DNA of 7,506 nt from Actinomycetes bacterium (GCA_023336855.1 JAMBLK010000109.1:1-7506), one strand, 5' to 3'. Shown: positions 1 through 5,506, numbered from the stretch's first letter. Numbers and translations are program-made. Notes: generated from the letters alone by a model not told the origin.

Positions 1-639
1 CAACAGCAGCGACTGGTACGCGATGCCGGGCACGAACTACGCACACCCCTCACAGCATTGCGCACGAATATTGAATTGCTCGGTCGGACGAAGAACCTGA
101 GCGACGAACAGCGACTTGAGTTGATCACGGCCGCTGAGGCGGAAGTGAAGGATCTCTCGGTCCTCGTCGGCGAGGTCGTCGATGTTGCATCCGATCGCTA
201 CACCGAAGAGCCGATCGAGGAGTTGTTCCTCGACGACATCGTCGACCGGTCGGTTGAGCGAGCTTCCCGACGCACGACCATCGACATCAAGGTTACGTCG
301 GAGCGCAGCCCCGTGGACGGACGATCGGTCGCGTTGGCGCGAGCGATCGACAACCTTCTCGATAATGCTCTCAAGTGGGGATCCGATGATGGGCAGATCG
401 AGATCGCTGTGGCCGATGGACGCGTCACAGTGAGAGATTACGGCCCGGGAATCGACGAGGCGGATCGCGAACACGTGTTCGACAGGTTCTACCGATCGGC
501 GTCGGCGCGATCGATGCCGGGATCAGGCCTCGGTCTCTCGATCGTGAAGCAGATCGTCGAGGCCCACGGCGGCACAGCGTTCGCAGAGGCTGCCGACGGC
601 GGCGGCGCCGTAGTCGGATTCGAGATCCCCAGCCGGTAG
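1..639 (+). CDS. Sensor histidine kinase, C-terminal part (5' end outside window)
   Basis: The cytoplasmic catalytic core of a two-component sensor kinase: it autophosphorylates on histidine with ATP and passes the phosphate to a response regulator. The frame is open from base 1 and ends at TAG (637-639), giving 212 residues. Numbered from the first codon, the H-box GHELRTPL holds the phospho-acceptor His11, followed by a dimerisation helix pair to about residue 65. The HATPase domain has an N-box NLLDNALKWG (118-127), a G1 box DYGPGI (146-151), an F-box DRFYRS (161-166) and a G2 box GSGLGLSI (174-181). All catalytic boxes are intact. The H-box wording resembles actinobacterial MprB/PhoR-type kinases. 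The sensor, membrane segments and HAMP region would lie upstream, as probably does the partner response regulator. The signal sensed cannot be seen. Family assignment is very secure; the MprB-like subclass is inference. Confidence 0.96.
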   Translation, partial: QQQRLVRDAGHELRTPLTALRTNIELLGRTKNLSDEQRLELITAAEAEVKDLSVLVGEVVDVASDRYTEEPIEELFLDDIVDRSVERASRRTTIDIKVTSERSPVDGRSVALARAIDNLLDNALKWGSDDGQIEIAVADGRVTVRDYGPGIDEADREHVFDRFYRSASARSMPGSGLGLSIVKQIVEAHGGTAFAEAADGGGAVVGFEIPSR

Positions 640-708
640 TCGGTATGCAATATCCGGTATCGGGTACAGACATCATCTTGCTGGCAGCTGGTAGCTCGTA
701 GCTGCCAG
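634..708. repeat. Two blocks of degenerate 7-bp tandem repeats
   Basis: From 634 the sequence falls into consecutive heptamers CGGTAGT, CGGTATG, CAATATC, CGGTATC, GGGTACA (634-668). After a 12-base break a second block follows: CTGGCAG, CTGGTAG, CTCGTAG, CTGCCAG (681-708). The first block starts inside the last codons of the histidine kinase and runs past its stop. The 7-base period is visible by eye, though copies diverge by 1-3 bases. Heptameric intergenic repeats are known in several bacterial groups. Whether these belong to a genome-wide family cannot be told from one window. Confidence 0.5.
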
Positions 709-709
709 C
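680..709 (+). terminator. Hairpin after the histidine kinase gene
   Basis: GCTGGCAGCT (680-689) pairs perfectly with AGCTGCCAGC (700-709) around a 10-base loop, about 40 bases after the kinase stop. A pyrimidine-rich stretch follows but there is no run of T. It could end the kinase transcript. The hairpin is built from the heptamer repeat units, so it may be a by-product of the repeat. Confidence 0.45.
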
Positions 710-818
710 TCCTTCTCAGCTACTCGTCTCCTTCTCTCATTCCTTTCTCACTCGCTCCACACAGACTCGTGATGCCGGTGTCCCACGATGGCTCCATGGA
801 CGAAGAAAGGAGATATAC

Positions 819-1352
819 ATGAAGAAGATCTTCGTTTCCATTGCAGCTGCCGGTGTTCTGGTGGCCGGGGCGTTCGCCGCCTCGATGATCGTCGACGGGC
901 AAGCGATTGCCCAGACGATCGATGAGCCTGCTGTTGAGCGGCCCGACATTCCGAAGCCGGAAGACATACTCGACGAGGTCCTCGCAGATCTGGTCGCAGA
1001 TGACACGCTCGACCAGGGCCAAGCGAACGCCGTGAAGGCTGCGCTCGAGACCAGGCATGAAGAGGCCAGGGTTCAACGCGATGAGTGGCGTGAGGACAAC
1101 CCCGGCAGAGCCGAACGTGACCCCGCCATTGCCGGGATGCTGGAAGACGGTGTGATCGACGAAGACGAACTCGCCGAACTCCCGGACGACCATCCGTTCA
1201 ACGACACCAACGGCCCCGCCGCGGAGTTCCTTGATGATGGCGAATTGTCGGCGGACGAACTCCGAGAACTCGGTGGTCACCGGCGTCCGCCTCACGATGC
1301 GGATCGGCGCCCACCCCGCGATGGGGATCGGACGGCCCCCACCGACGCATAA
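819..1352 (+). CDS. Small secreted acidic protein with D-G-x-[IL] repeats, function unknown
   Basis: A 177-residue exported protein of unknown function. The ATG is set by a strong AGGAG (808-812) six bases upstream. Residues 1-3 are MKK, residues 5-24 are hydrophobic, and AIA-Q (29-32) is a plausible signal peptidase I site, although a retained N-terminal anchor is possible. The mature part is strongly acidic. Three related elements recur: LVADDTLDQGQANAVKAAL (58-76), LEDGVIDEDELAELP (108-122) and LDDGELSADELRELG (138-152). They look like the second half of EF-hand loops but lack the earlier aspartates, so calcium binding is only a possibility. The C-terminus switches to an Arg/Pro tail with two RRPP units (156-167). 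It stands alone between two hairpins and has its own ribosome site. Its position just after a sensor kinase suggests, without proof, that it is a target or accessory of that system. Confidence 0.8.
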   Translation: MKKIFVSIAAAGVLVAGAFAASMIVDGQAIAQTIDEPAVERPDIPKPEDILDEVLADLVADDTLDQGQANAVKAALETRHEEARVQRDEWREDNPGRAERDPAIAGMLEDGVIDEDELAELPDDHPFNDTNGPAAEFLDDGELSADELRELGGHRRPPHDADRRPPRDGDRTAPTDA

Positions 1353-1364
1353 CTGATCGCACAC

Positions 1365-1407
1365 CGGCAGGACCCCGTAGCCTCCTCCCGGCTGCGGGGT
1401 CCTGCCG
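1365..1407 (+). terminator. Long GC-rich hairpin terminator
   Basis: CGGCAGGACCCCG (1365-1377) is perfectly complementary to CGGGGTCCTGCCG (1395-1407). The pairing continues inward with TAGC (1378-1381) against GCTG (1391-1394), including one G-U pair, giving about 17 pairs and a 9-base loop. It begins 12 bases after the secreted-protein stop. There is no T tract, which is common for actinobacterial terminators. It separates that gene from the glycerate kinase. Confidence 0.8.
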
Positions 1408-1449
1408 CGTTCGGCCCCGCCCGAATCGAAGGTGGGCGACCGGCATCGC

Positions 1450-1455
1450 TACCTT
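1450..1455 (+). promoter_or_regulatory. -10 box TACCTT of a likely leaderless promoter
   Basis: TACCTT fits the actinobacterial TANNNT -10 consensus and ends six bases before the ATG at 1462, placing the transcription start at or next to the A of ATG. There is no Shine-Dalgarno sequence in front of that ATG. No clear -35 box is visible. Confidence 0.5.
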
Positions 1456-1461
1456 GGACAT

Positions 1462-2709
1462 ATGGATGATCGTTCACTTCTACTCGACGCCTTCCGCGCA
1501 GGCATCGCCGGTGTCGATCCAGAGACAGCCACGGCACGCGTCGTGGAGCAACTCGACCTCAGCGGCAGTCGTCGGGTGGTAGTGATCGCCGCCGGTAAGG
1601 CCTCTGTTGCAATGGCCCGCGGCGTCACCCGGGCCACGGACTCAGCCGACGGGGTCATCGTGGCTCCGACACCGGCCGACGCACCATTTCTCGTAATTGT
1701 TGGAGGACATCCCGTCCCGACCGAAGCAAGCGTCGCCGCGGCACAACACGCGCTTGATCTGGCGAGCTCGGCCGGCCCGGACGATGTCGTCGTGTGTCTC
1801 ATCTCCGGCGGAGCTTCGGCACTCCTGTCGGCTCCAGCCGAAGGACTGTCGCTGGAGGATCTGCAACAGGCGAACCGTGCCCTTCTCGAGTGCGGCGCCG
1901 ACATCGTGGAAACGAATACGGTGCGCAAGCATCTCTCTGCCATCAAAGGAGGGCGTCTTGCAATCGCCGCCGAGCGCTCACGTCTCGTCACCCTTGTGCT
2001 CTCGGACATCGTGGGAGATCCCCTCGATGCCATCGCGTCGGGTCCAACGATCCCGGATCCGACGACGTGCGAGGATGCCCTGGCGGTAGTGGATCGATAC
2101 GATCTCCATGATCATCTTCCCGAGGGGGTGGTCGGCCACCTCGAGAGAGGTCGTGCAGGGCAGACCCCGGAGGCCCCAATCCATCCGCATCCCAGGCATG
2201 AGATCGAGATCGTCGGAAGCGGTTCGGTCGCTGCCGAAGCAGCAGCGTCCTTCATCCGTTCGATGGGCGTCCGTTCACGGGTCGTATCTACTCGCCACGT
2301 CGGCGAGGCGCGTGAGGCTGCTGCCACAACTGTTCGCTCACCATCGGATGCCGGTGAGGTCCTCGTGTTCGCAGGAGAGACGACGGTGAACGTCACGGGT
2401 TCGGGCAGCGGAGGTCGCAATCAGGAAGCTGCGCTCGCAGCAGCGATCGAGATCGACGGACGGCCGATCACGTTCCTGGCCGGAGGAACCGACGGCGTCG
2501 ACGGGCCGACCGATGCAGCGGGCGGGATCGTCGATGGGGGGACGATCGGTCGTGGCCGAGCCGTGGGCATGGATGCGGTCGCATCCCTCGAGGACAACGA
2601 TGCGAACACCTACTTGGCGGCGACCGATGATCTCATCGTGACCGGACCCACCGGCACGAACGTTGCAGATCTCTGGTTCGTGCTCAACCGGGAGCTACGA
2701 CGCATGTGA
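1462..2709 (+). CDS. Glycerate 2-kinase, class II (DUF4147 + MOFRL)
   Basis: A 415-residue cytoplasmic enzyme of the GckA/TtuD family, which phosphorylates D-glycerate with ATP to 2-phosphoglycerate, linking glyoxylate, serine or tartrate degradation to lower glycolysis. The N-terminal DUF4147 domain shows VVVIAAGKAS with Lys46, GGHPVPTEAS (81-90), ISGGASALL (114-122) and NTVRKHLSAIKGG (152-164). The C-terminal MOFRL domain shows GSGSGGRNQE with Arg319, FLAGGTDGVDGPTDAAGG (338-355) and TGPTGTNVADLW (394-405). Lys46 and Arg319 match residues considered catalytic in this family. Length is typical. I chose ATG 1462 because the protein then starts like its family and lies next to a -10 box. A GTG at 1432 in the same frame would add ten residues but has GAAGG directly against it, too close to serve as a ribosome site. 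A partial decayed copy of its 3' end lies at 4148-4325. Confidence 0.95.
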   Translation: MDDRSLLLDAFRAGIAGVDPETATARVVEQLDLSGSRRVVVIAAGKASVAMARGVTRATDSADGVIVAPTPADAPFLVIVGGHPVPTEASVAAAQHALDLASSAGPDDVVVCLISGGASALLSAPAEGLSLEDLQQANRALLECGADIVETNTVRKHLSAIKGGRLAIAAERSRLVTLVLSDIVGDPLDAIASGPTIPDPTTCEDALAVVDRYDLHDHLPEGVVGHLERGRAGQTPEAPIHPHPRHEIEIVGSGSVAAEAAASFIRSMGVRSRVVSTRHVGEAREAAATTVRSPSDAGEVLVFAGETTVNVTGSGSGGRNQEAALAAAIEIDGRPITFLAGGTDGVDGPTDAAGGIVDGGTIGRGRAVGMDAVASLEDNDANTYLAATDDLIVTGPTGTNVADLWFVLNRELRRM

Positions 2710-2808
2710 GGAGAGGCTCGAACCGCCTTCATCGCTAAGTGACGATCTAGGGACGATCGGCCCTACAGCAAGCGTGGCTGAACTCGTAGTGTCACGTGGA
2801 CAGACAGC

Positions 2809-2833
2809 CGAAGTTCGCGGGGACGAAAATTCG
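2809..2833. promoter_or_regulatory. Two CGAA-N1/2-TTCG inverted repeats upstream of arsR
   Basis: CGAAGTTCG (2809-2817) and CGAAAATTCG (2824-2833) are two small dyads sharing CGAA/TTCG arms, six bases apart and ending 29 bases before the chosen arsR start. ArsR-family proteins commonly bind inverted repeats in their own promoters, so an autoregulatory operator is plausible. Sites this short can arise by chance. A TANNNT box (TAGTGT, 2787-2792) lies upstream with no recognisable -35. Confidence 0.3.
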
Positions 2834-2862
2834 GACAGGTGGGACGGGAGTCGGAGGGAATT

Positions 2863-3234
2863 GTGGATACTGAGCCGCCACCGGAGGTATGCCCCGATGA
2901 ATATCCGGTCGAACCGCGCCGGCTCACCGACACCGACACCGCGGCGGTCGCCAAAGCGCTTGGACATCCGATACGTCTTGAGATCCTCGAACTCTTCCAC
3001 GTCCGCTGTCCGCGCACCGTTGGCGACATCGCCGCCGAGTTGCCGCTCGCGCAGTCGACGATCTCAAATCATCTCCGCATTCTTCGGGACGCCAATGTCG
3101 TTCGAACCGTCCGATCTGACATACGGGCCTGGCACTGCCTCAACCATTCTGTTCTCGCCGGGTTCGCCGTAGCCGTCACCACTCTCGCCAGATCCACCCG
3201 CGTCACCCAAGACCAATCTGCCGAACCGATCTAG
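2863..3234 (+). CDS. ArsR-family winged-helix transcriptional regulator
   Basis: A 123-residue DNA-binding regulator. I chose GTG 2863 because GGAGG (2853-2857) lies five bases upstream; an earlier in-frame GTG at 2839 adds eight residues but has no ribosome site. After a Pro/Glu-rich N-terminus, the helix AVAKALGHPIRLEILELF (28-45) opens the winged helix, TVGDIAAELPLAQSTISNHL (52-71) is the helix-turn-helix with recognition helix, and RILRDANVVRTVRSDIRAWH (72-91) is the wing region. This is typical ArsR/SmtB wording. Cysteines at 10, 49 and 92 could bind metal or sense redox state, but the classical ELCVCDL arsenic motif is absent (TVGDIAAEL stands there), so the inducer is unknown. It lies 233 bases upstream of the DUF411-type gene on the same strand and is the natural candidate to control it. 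The family call is secure; the partnership is inferred from position. Confidence 0.92.
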   Translation: MDTEPPPEVCPDEYPVEPRRLTDTDTAAVAKALGHPIRLEILELFHVRCPRTVGDIAAELPLAQSTISNHLRILRDANVVRTVRSDIRAWHCLNHSVLAGFAVAVTTLARSTRVTQDQSAEPI

Positions 3235-3317
3235 AACAGATCCTCCGATATGTGCAGTCGTGGGGATGCGCCGGGCCATCGCGGGGCAGGCAAAGGAGCG
3301 ATGATCTCCGATCAGGC

Positions 3318-3334
3318 ATCGTCTATCGACGATA
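3318..3334. promoter_or_regulatory. Inverted repeat in the arsR-DUF411 gap
   Basis: ATCGTC (3318-3323) and GACGAT (3328-3333) are perfect inverted arms around TATC. Overlapping them, TATCGACGATA (3324-3334) is a perfect 11-base dyad. The site lies between arsR and the next gene and could be an operator for the ArsR-type protein. It does not match the CGAA/TTCG dyads upstream of arsR, which weakens the idea that one regulator binds both. Confidence 0.25.
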
Positions 3335-3415
3335 TAGGAGTCTTGTGGCCCTGGTGAAGCGGTTGTAGCTCCAACTACGATCGCAGCGGACGTAGACGAG
3401 TGTTCACGAGTCACA

Positions 3416-3450
3416 GAAGACTGGAAGAGATAGTCTTCGTGGCAGTGCCA
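3416..3450 (+). promoter_or_regulatory. Hairpin plus adjoining dyad just upstream of the DUF411-type gene
   Basis: GAAGACT (3416-3422) pairs perfectly with AGTCTTC (3432-3438), with a further G-U pair inside and a 7-base loop. One base later comes the perfect dyad TGGCAGTGCCA (3440-3450). The ribosome site follows at 3458. No T run follows, so a terminator for arsR is unlikely. A structured 5' leader or an operator is more plausible. The rest of the 233-base gap shows no gene and no tRNA that I can recognise. Confidence 0.35.
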
Positions 3451-3467
3451 GAGATGTGGAGGAAACT

Positions 3468-3959
3468 GTGAGAATTCGAACCGGAATGGGTCTTGCCTGT
3501 TTGCTCGCTGTTCTCGCCGTTGCCACTGCGTGCACCGGAGATCAGTCGATAGCGCCACCCGACTCTCCCTCAGCGGGCGAACTCACGGGCGTACGCATCG
3601 ACGTTCACGAGACTCCCGACTGAGGATGCTGCTCAGAGTGGGTCGTGTACCTACAGGACAATGGAGCAATAGTCGAGGTTCAGGAAGATCCGAACCTCGT
3701 GGTGTTCAAGACAGACGTGGGTGTGCCGGTTGACGCAAGTTCGTGTCACACAGCACTTGTCGATGGCTATGTAGTTGAGGGCCACATCCCTGTAAACGCC
3801 ATCGTGAGGTTGTTGGAGACGCGGCCTGACGCGGTGGGTGTCGCGCTCGCCGGGATGCCGTCGGATTCTCCGGGCATGGGCGGCACCGAGGAGACCTGGA
3901 ACGCTCAGCCGGTCATGCTGATCAACCACGACGGGACGCTCGAAGAATTCGACTACTGA
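3468..3959 (+). CDS. CopG/DUF411-type lipoprotein, candidate selenoprotein (in-frame UGA at codon 52)
   Basis: A 163-residue exported protein if UGA 3621-3623 is read as selenocysteine. GTG 3468 has GGAGG (3458-3462) five bases upstream. MRIRTGMGL plus a hydrophobic core lead to ATAC with Cys22, a lipoprotein-type signal, so the protein should sit outside the membrane. Residues 41-163 match DUF411 throughout: TPD-Sec52-GCCSEW, where the family has Cys-Gly-Cys-Cys, then GVPVDASSCHTALVDGYVVE with Cys93, GHIP (105-108), a RLLETRPDA helix (114-122) and GMPSDSPGM (129-137). Members include CopG, a periplasmic copper-resistance protein with a cysteine-bound copper cluster and a thioredoxin-like fold. 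Sec replaces the first motif cysteine, as in many redox selenoproteins. The gene ends at its own TGA (3957-3959). The alternative is a nonsense mutation; against it stand the exact position, both halves being intact, and the stem-loop after the UGA. An in-frame GTG at 3645 would give a 104-residue product without signal or motif. Confidence 0.75.
3630..3668 (+). promoter_or_regulatory. Candidate bacterial SECIS element
   Basis: Downstream of the UGA, GTGGGT (3638-3643) pairs with ACCTAC (3649-3654), including one G-U pair, closing the five-base apical loop CGTGT (3644-3648). A lower stem TGCTC (3630-3634) pairs with GAGCA (3664-3668) across an asymmetric internal loop. The apical loop starts 21 bases after the UGA and has G as its second base. 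Bacterial SECIS elements are described as needing a G in the first two loop positions and a loop about 16-37 bases after the UGA, so this fits. The competing helix CTGAG/CTCAG (3620-3624 with 3632-3636) would sequester the UGA. Confidence 0.6.
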
Positions 3960-4147
3960 GAAGCCGGGCTATTCCCCGAAGGTCTGGATCATTGAGGCGC
4001 CTGCGATGTTCGTGCACGCCAAGGGTTTGGAGCCTCAGATGCTGCCCCCTGCGTGAACGTCTCCCCCAACAAGCGGTTCTCCACCTCGATAAGGGGTGCC
4101 GCAAGACAGATCTCGGAGATTCCGATCAAGGCGCACCCAGGCACAAG
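3960..4147. other. Unassigned stretch between the DUF411-type gene and the glycerate kinase remnant
   Basis: No gene is recognised in these 188 bases. A plus frame open through 3961 to a TGA at 4054-4056 reads KPGYSPKVWIIEAPAMF and on, with no start codon. A minus frame from the remnant down to about 4000 reads PGCALIGISEICLAAPLIEV and on, also without a start. Either could be a scrap of a lost gene or chance in GC-rich DNA. With the adjoining pseudogene and the spacer to 4389, this makes a gene-free stretch of about 430 bases. Confidence 0.5.
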
Positions 4148-4325
4148 GTCGGGATTGTCGACGGCGGAAGGATCGGTCGCGGACGAGCAATGGGCATCGA
4201 TGCCATGGCATCGTTTCAGAACAGCGACGCGAACACGTAGTCGGTGGTCCCGTCGTGAACGGCCCCACCGGCACGAACGTCGCAGATCTGTGGTTCGTGC
4301 TCAATAGGGAGACACGAGACGTGCG
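4148..4325 (+). pseudogene. Decayed 3'-end fragment of a second glycerate kinase (MOFRL) gene
   Basis: This matches the last 62 codons of the intact glycerate kinase (from 2521). One frame reads VGIVDGGRIGRGRAMGID and continues to SDANT, where TAG (4238-4240) stops it. After a deletion of 10 bases relative to the intact gene, another frame resumes NGPTGTNVADLWFVLNRE (4258-4311). My hand alignment gives roughly 77% base identity before the deletion and 89% after it, with many differences at third codon positions, so the fragment once coded and is not a fresh copy. Nothing convincing of the upstream 80% of the gene remains. It must be non-functional. It could descend from a tandem duplication or from a related gene acquired and then lost. 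Confidence 0.88.
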
Positions 4326-4389
4326 ACCGCCGCGCGTCGATGCGTCACCGGCCCACGGTTCGTAGATCACCACCCGAACCCTGATCCTC

Positions 4390-5463
4390 TCAGCCCCACT
4401 CCTCAGGAGAGGGGGCCGAGTGGGGCTTTGGTGATCGAGTGCGGCGGGAATCGCGGAGCCGTTTCGCCGCCATCTCTCTCTCCATCCGTTGGTAGTTCTG
4501 GATTCGTCCTTCGTCGAGTGATCCCTCGGCGACGGCGCGGTGGACGGCACAGCCAGGTTCGGACTCATGCCGGCAGTCACGGAATCGACAATCCGACGCC
4601 AGGTGCTCAATGTCGCTGAACGTCCGGGAGAGCCCCTTCGAACCACCCCAGAGACCAAGGGTCCTCAGACCCGGTGTGTCGATCAGGGCTCCACCGGTGG
4701 GAAGGAGGACCAACTCCCTCGAGACAGTCGTGTGGCGTCCCTTGCCGTCACCCTCTCGTGTGTCCCGCGTTGCCTGGATCTCACTGCCGAGGAGTCGATT
4801 GATCGATGTCGATTTTCCGGTACCAGACTCTCCGATGAGGGCAACGGTCGATCCATGTCCGATGTGTGCGCGGACGTCCTCGATACCGTCACCGGTCAGA
4901 TTGGACAACGCAAGAACGGGAACGCCGGGGGAGATGCCGTTCATCACGTCCATGGTCGTGGCGATAGCGTGATCCGTCGCTAGGTCGGTCTTGGTCAGAA
5001 CGATGACCGGCTCGGCGCCGCTCTCCCACACCATCACGACCGATCGCTCCATGCGGGCAACCTGTTCGGGTCGATCGAGGCCATGGACGATGAATACAGA
5101 ATCCATGTTGGCGACGAGAACCTGCTGTCTCCGTCCGGAGGGGTCGGGATCGGTGCGGCGAATAGCGGTCGAGCGGGGGAGGATGACGGCGACGGACGGC
5201 ACCGGATCATGGTGAATTCCCACCCAGTCCCCGGCCACCGGTGGGCCTGCTTCGCAATCGGTCCCGCCCTCGAGCGGTGTCCAGACACAGCGCATCGGAC
5301 CGGCATCGGTGGCGACTGTGCACTCTCCACGGTCGACGCGAAGCACACGGCCTGGGAGCATCCCTATCGCCGCAAGGCGTCGGAAACGTGTGCTGAGGTG
5401 ATCGCTCCAGCCGTACGGCTCGAGCGCGTTCGGTTGTTTGGCGTCTGACGTGCGTTGATGCAT
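4390..5463 (-). CDS. rsgA: Ribosome small-subunit-dependent GTPase RsgA (YjeQ/YloQ)
   Basis: A 357-residue cytoplasmic GTPase that binds the maturing 30S subunit and hydrolyses GTP to release assembly factors and license the decoding centre. The start has AGGAG (plus positions 5469-5473) five bases upstream. An N-terminal OB-fold spans about residues 36-95. The circularly permuted GTPase domain gives motifs in the diagnostic order: G4 TKTD (157-160), then ALSN (185-188) as the G5 region, the P-loop GESGTGKS (211-218), switch RHTT (243-246) and G3 DTPG (262-265). The C-terminal zinc-binding motif uses Cys292, Cys297, His299 and Cys305. A basic tail (335-346) is typical. All key residues are present and length is normal for actinobacteria. 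A 25-codon ORF precedes it in the same transcript direction. Its C-terminal codons form part of an inverted repeat with the convergent side. Confidence 0.97.
   Translation of the reverse strand: MHQRTSDAKQPNALEPYGWSDHLSTRFRRLAAIGMLPGRVLRVDRGECTVATDAGPMRCVWTPLEGGTDCEAGPPVAGDWVGIHHDPVPSVAVILPRSTAIRRTDPDPSGRRQQVLVANMDSVFIVHGLDRPEQVARMERSVVMVWESGAEPVIVLTKTDLATDHAIATTMDVMNGISPGVPVLALSNLTGDGIEDVRAHIGHGSTVALIGESGTGKSTSINRLLGSEIQATRDTREGDGKGRHTTVSRELVLLPTGGALIDTPGLRTLGLWGGSKGLSRTFSDIEHLASDCRFRDCRHESEPGCAVHRAVAEGSLDEGRIQNYQRMEREMAAKRLRDSRRTRSPKPHSAPSPEEWG
4392..4427. terminator. Inverted repeat at the convergent gene ends
   Basis: AGCCCCACTC (4392-4401) is perfectly complementary to GAGTGGGGCT (4418-4427), separated by 16 bases. 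It overlaps the last codons and stop of rsgA. Read on the plus strand it is followed by only TTGG; read on the minus strand there is no T run. It may stop plus-strand transcripts arriving from the arsR/DUF411 side and those of rsgA. Confidence 0.4.
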
Positions 5464-5506
5464 GAGCGCTCCTGAAGGGTGAAGGGTGCCCCGAAGATGG
5501 CGCCGG

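Noticed and set aside
803..821. The ribosome-site region AAGAAAGGAGATATACATG closely resembles the phage T7 gene 10 leader used in expression vectors.
   Set aside because: It differs by an extra A before GGAG and by lacking the second AT before ATG. Flanking sequence is continuous native high-GC DNA with no other vector element, so a natural strong Shine-Dalgarno is the simpler explanation.
720..1364. A long open frame on the minus strand opposite the secreted-protein gene.
   Set aside because: It is antisense to a gene with signal peptide, ribosome site and terminator. It has no family motif and reads like a high-GC shadow.
1449..2033. A long minus-strand open frame opposite the glycerate kinase.
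   Set aside because: Its composition is the Ser/Arg/Ala-rich type expected from antisense of a GC-rich gene. The glycerate kinase is unmistakable on the other strand.
2748..2765. TAGGG/CCCTA inverted repeat after the glycerate kinase stop as a terminator.
   Set aside because: It has only five pairs, an eight-base loop and no T run, so it is too weak to list.
3301..3357. An 18-codon ORF with AAAGGAG upstream, starting ATG 3301.
   Set aside because: The ribosome site is only two bases from the ATG, the peptide has no recognisable feature, and the region is better explained as a spacer with a dyad.
3235..3467. A tRNA-Sec or other RNA gene in the gap before the DUF411-type gene.
   Set aside because: No acceptor stem pair, TCA anticodon arm or T-loop arrangement could be assembled. 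Only short dyads are present.
3621..3623. UGA as tryptophan under an altered genetic code.
   Set aside because: UGA is the normal stop of several genes here (glycerate kinase, rsgA, hydrolase and this gene's own end), and tryptophans are encoded by TGG. The family position is cysteine, not tryptophan.
3621..3959. The DUF411-type gene as a plain pseudogene broken by a nonsense mutation.
   Set aside because: Not fully excluded. It is disfavoured because the stop falls on the functional cysteine codon, no other lesion exists in 163 codons, and a SECIS-like loop follows.
4035..4658. A 207-codon minus-strand open frame spanning the glycerate kinase remnant and the end of rsgA.
   Set aside because: It overlaps rsgA out of frame and reads antisense to the remnant. 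It is Arg/Ser-rich with no motif.
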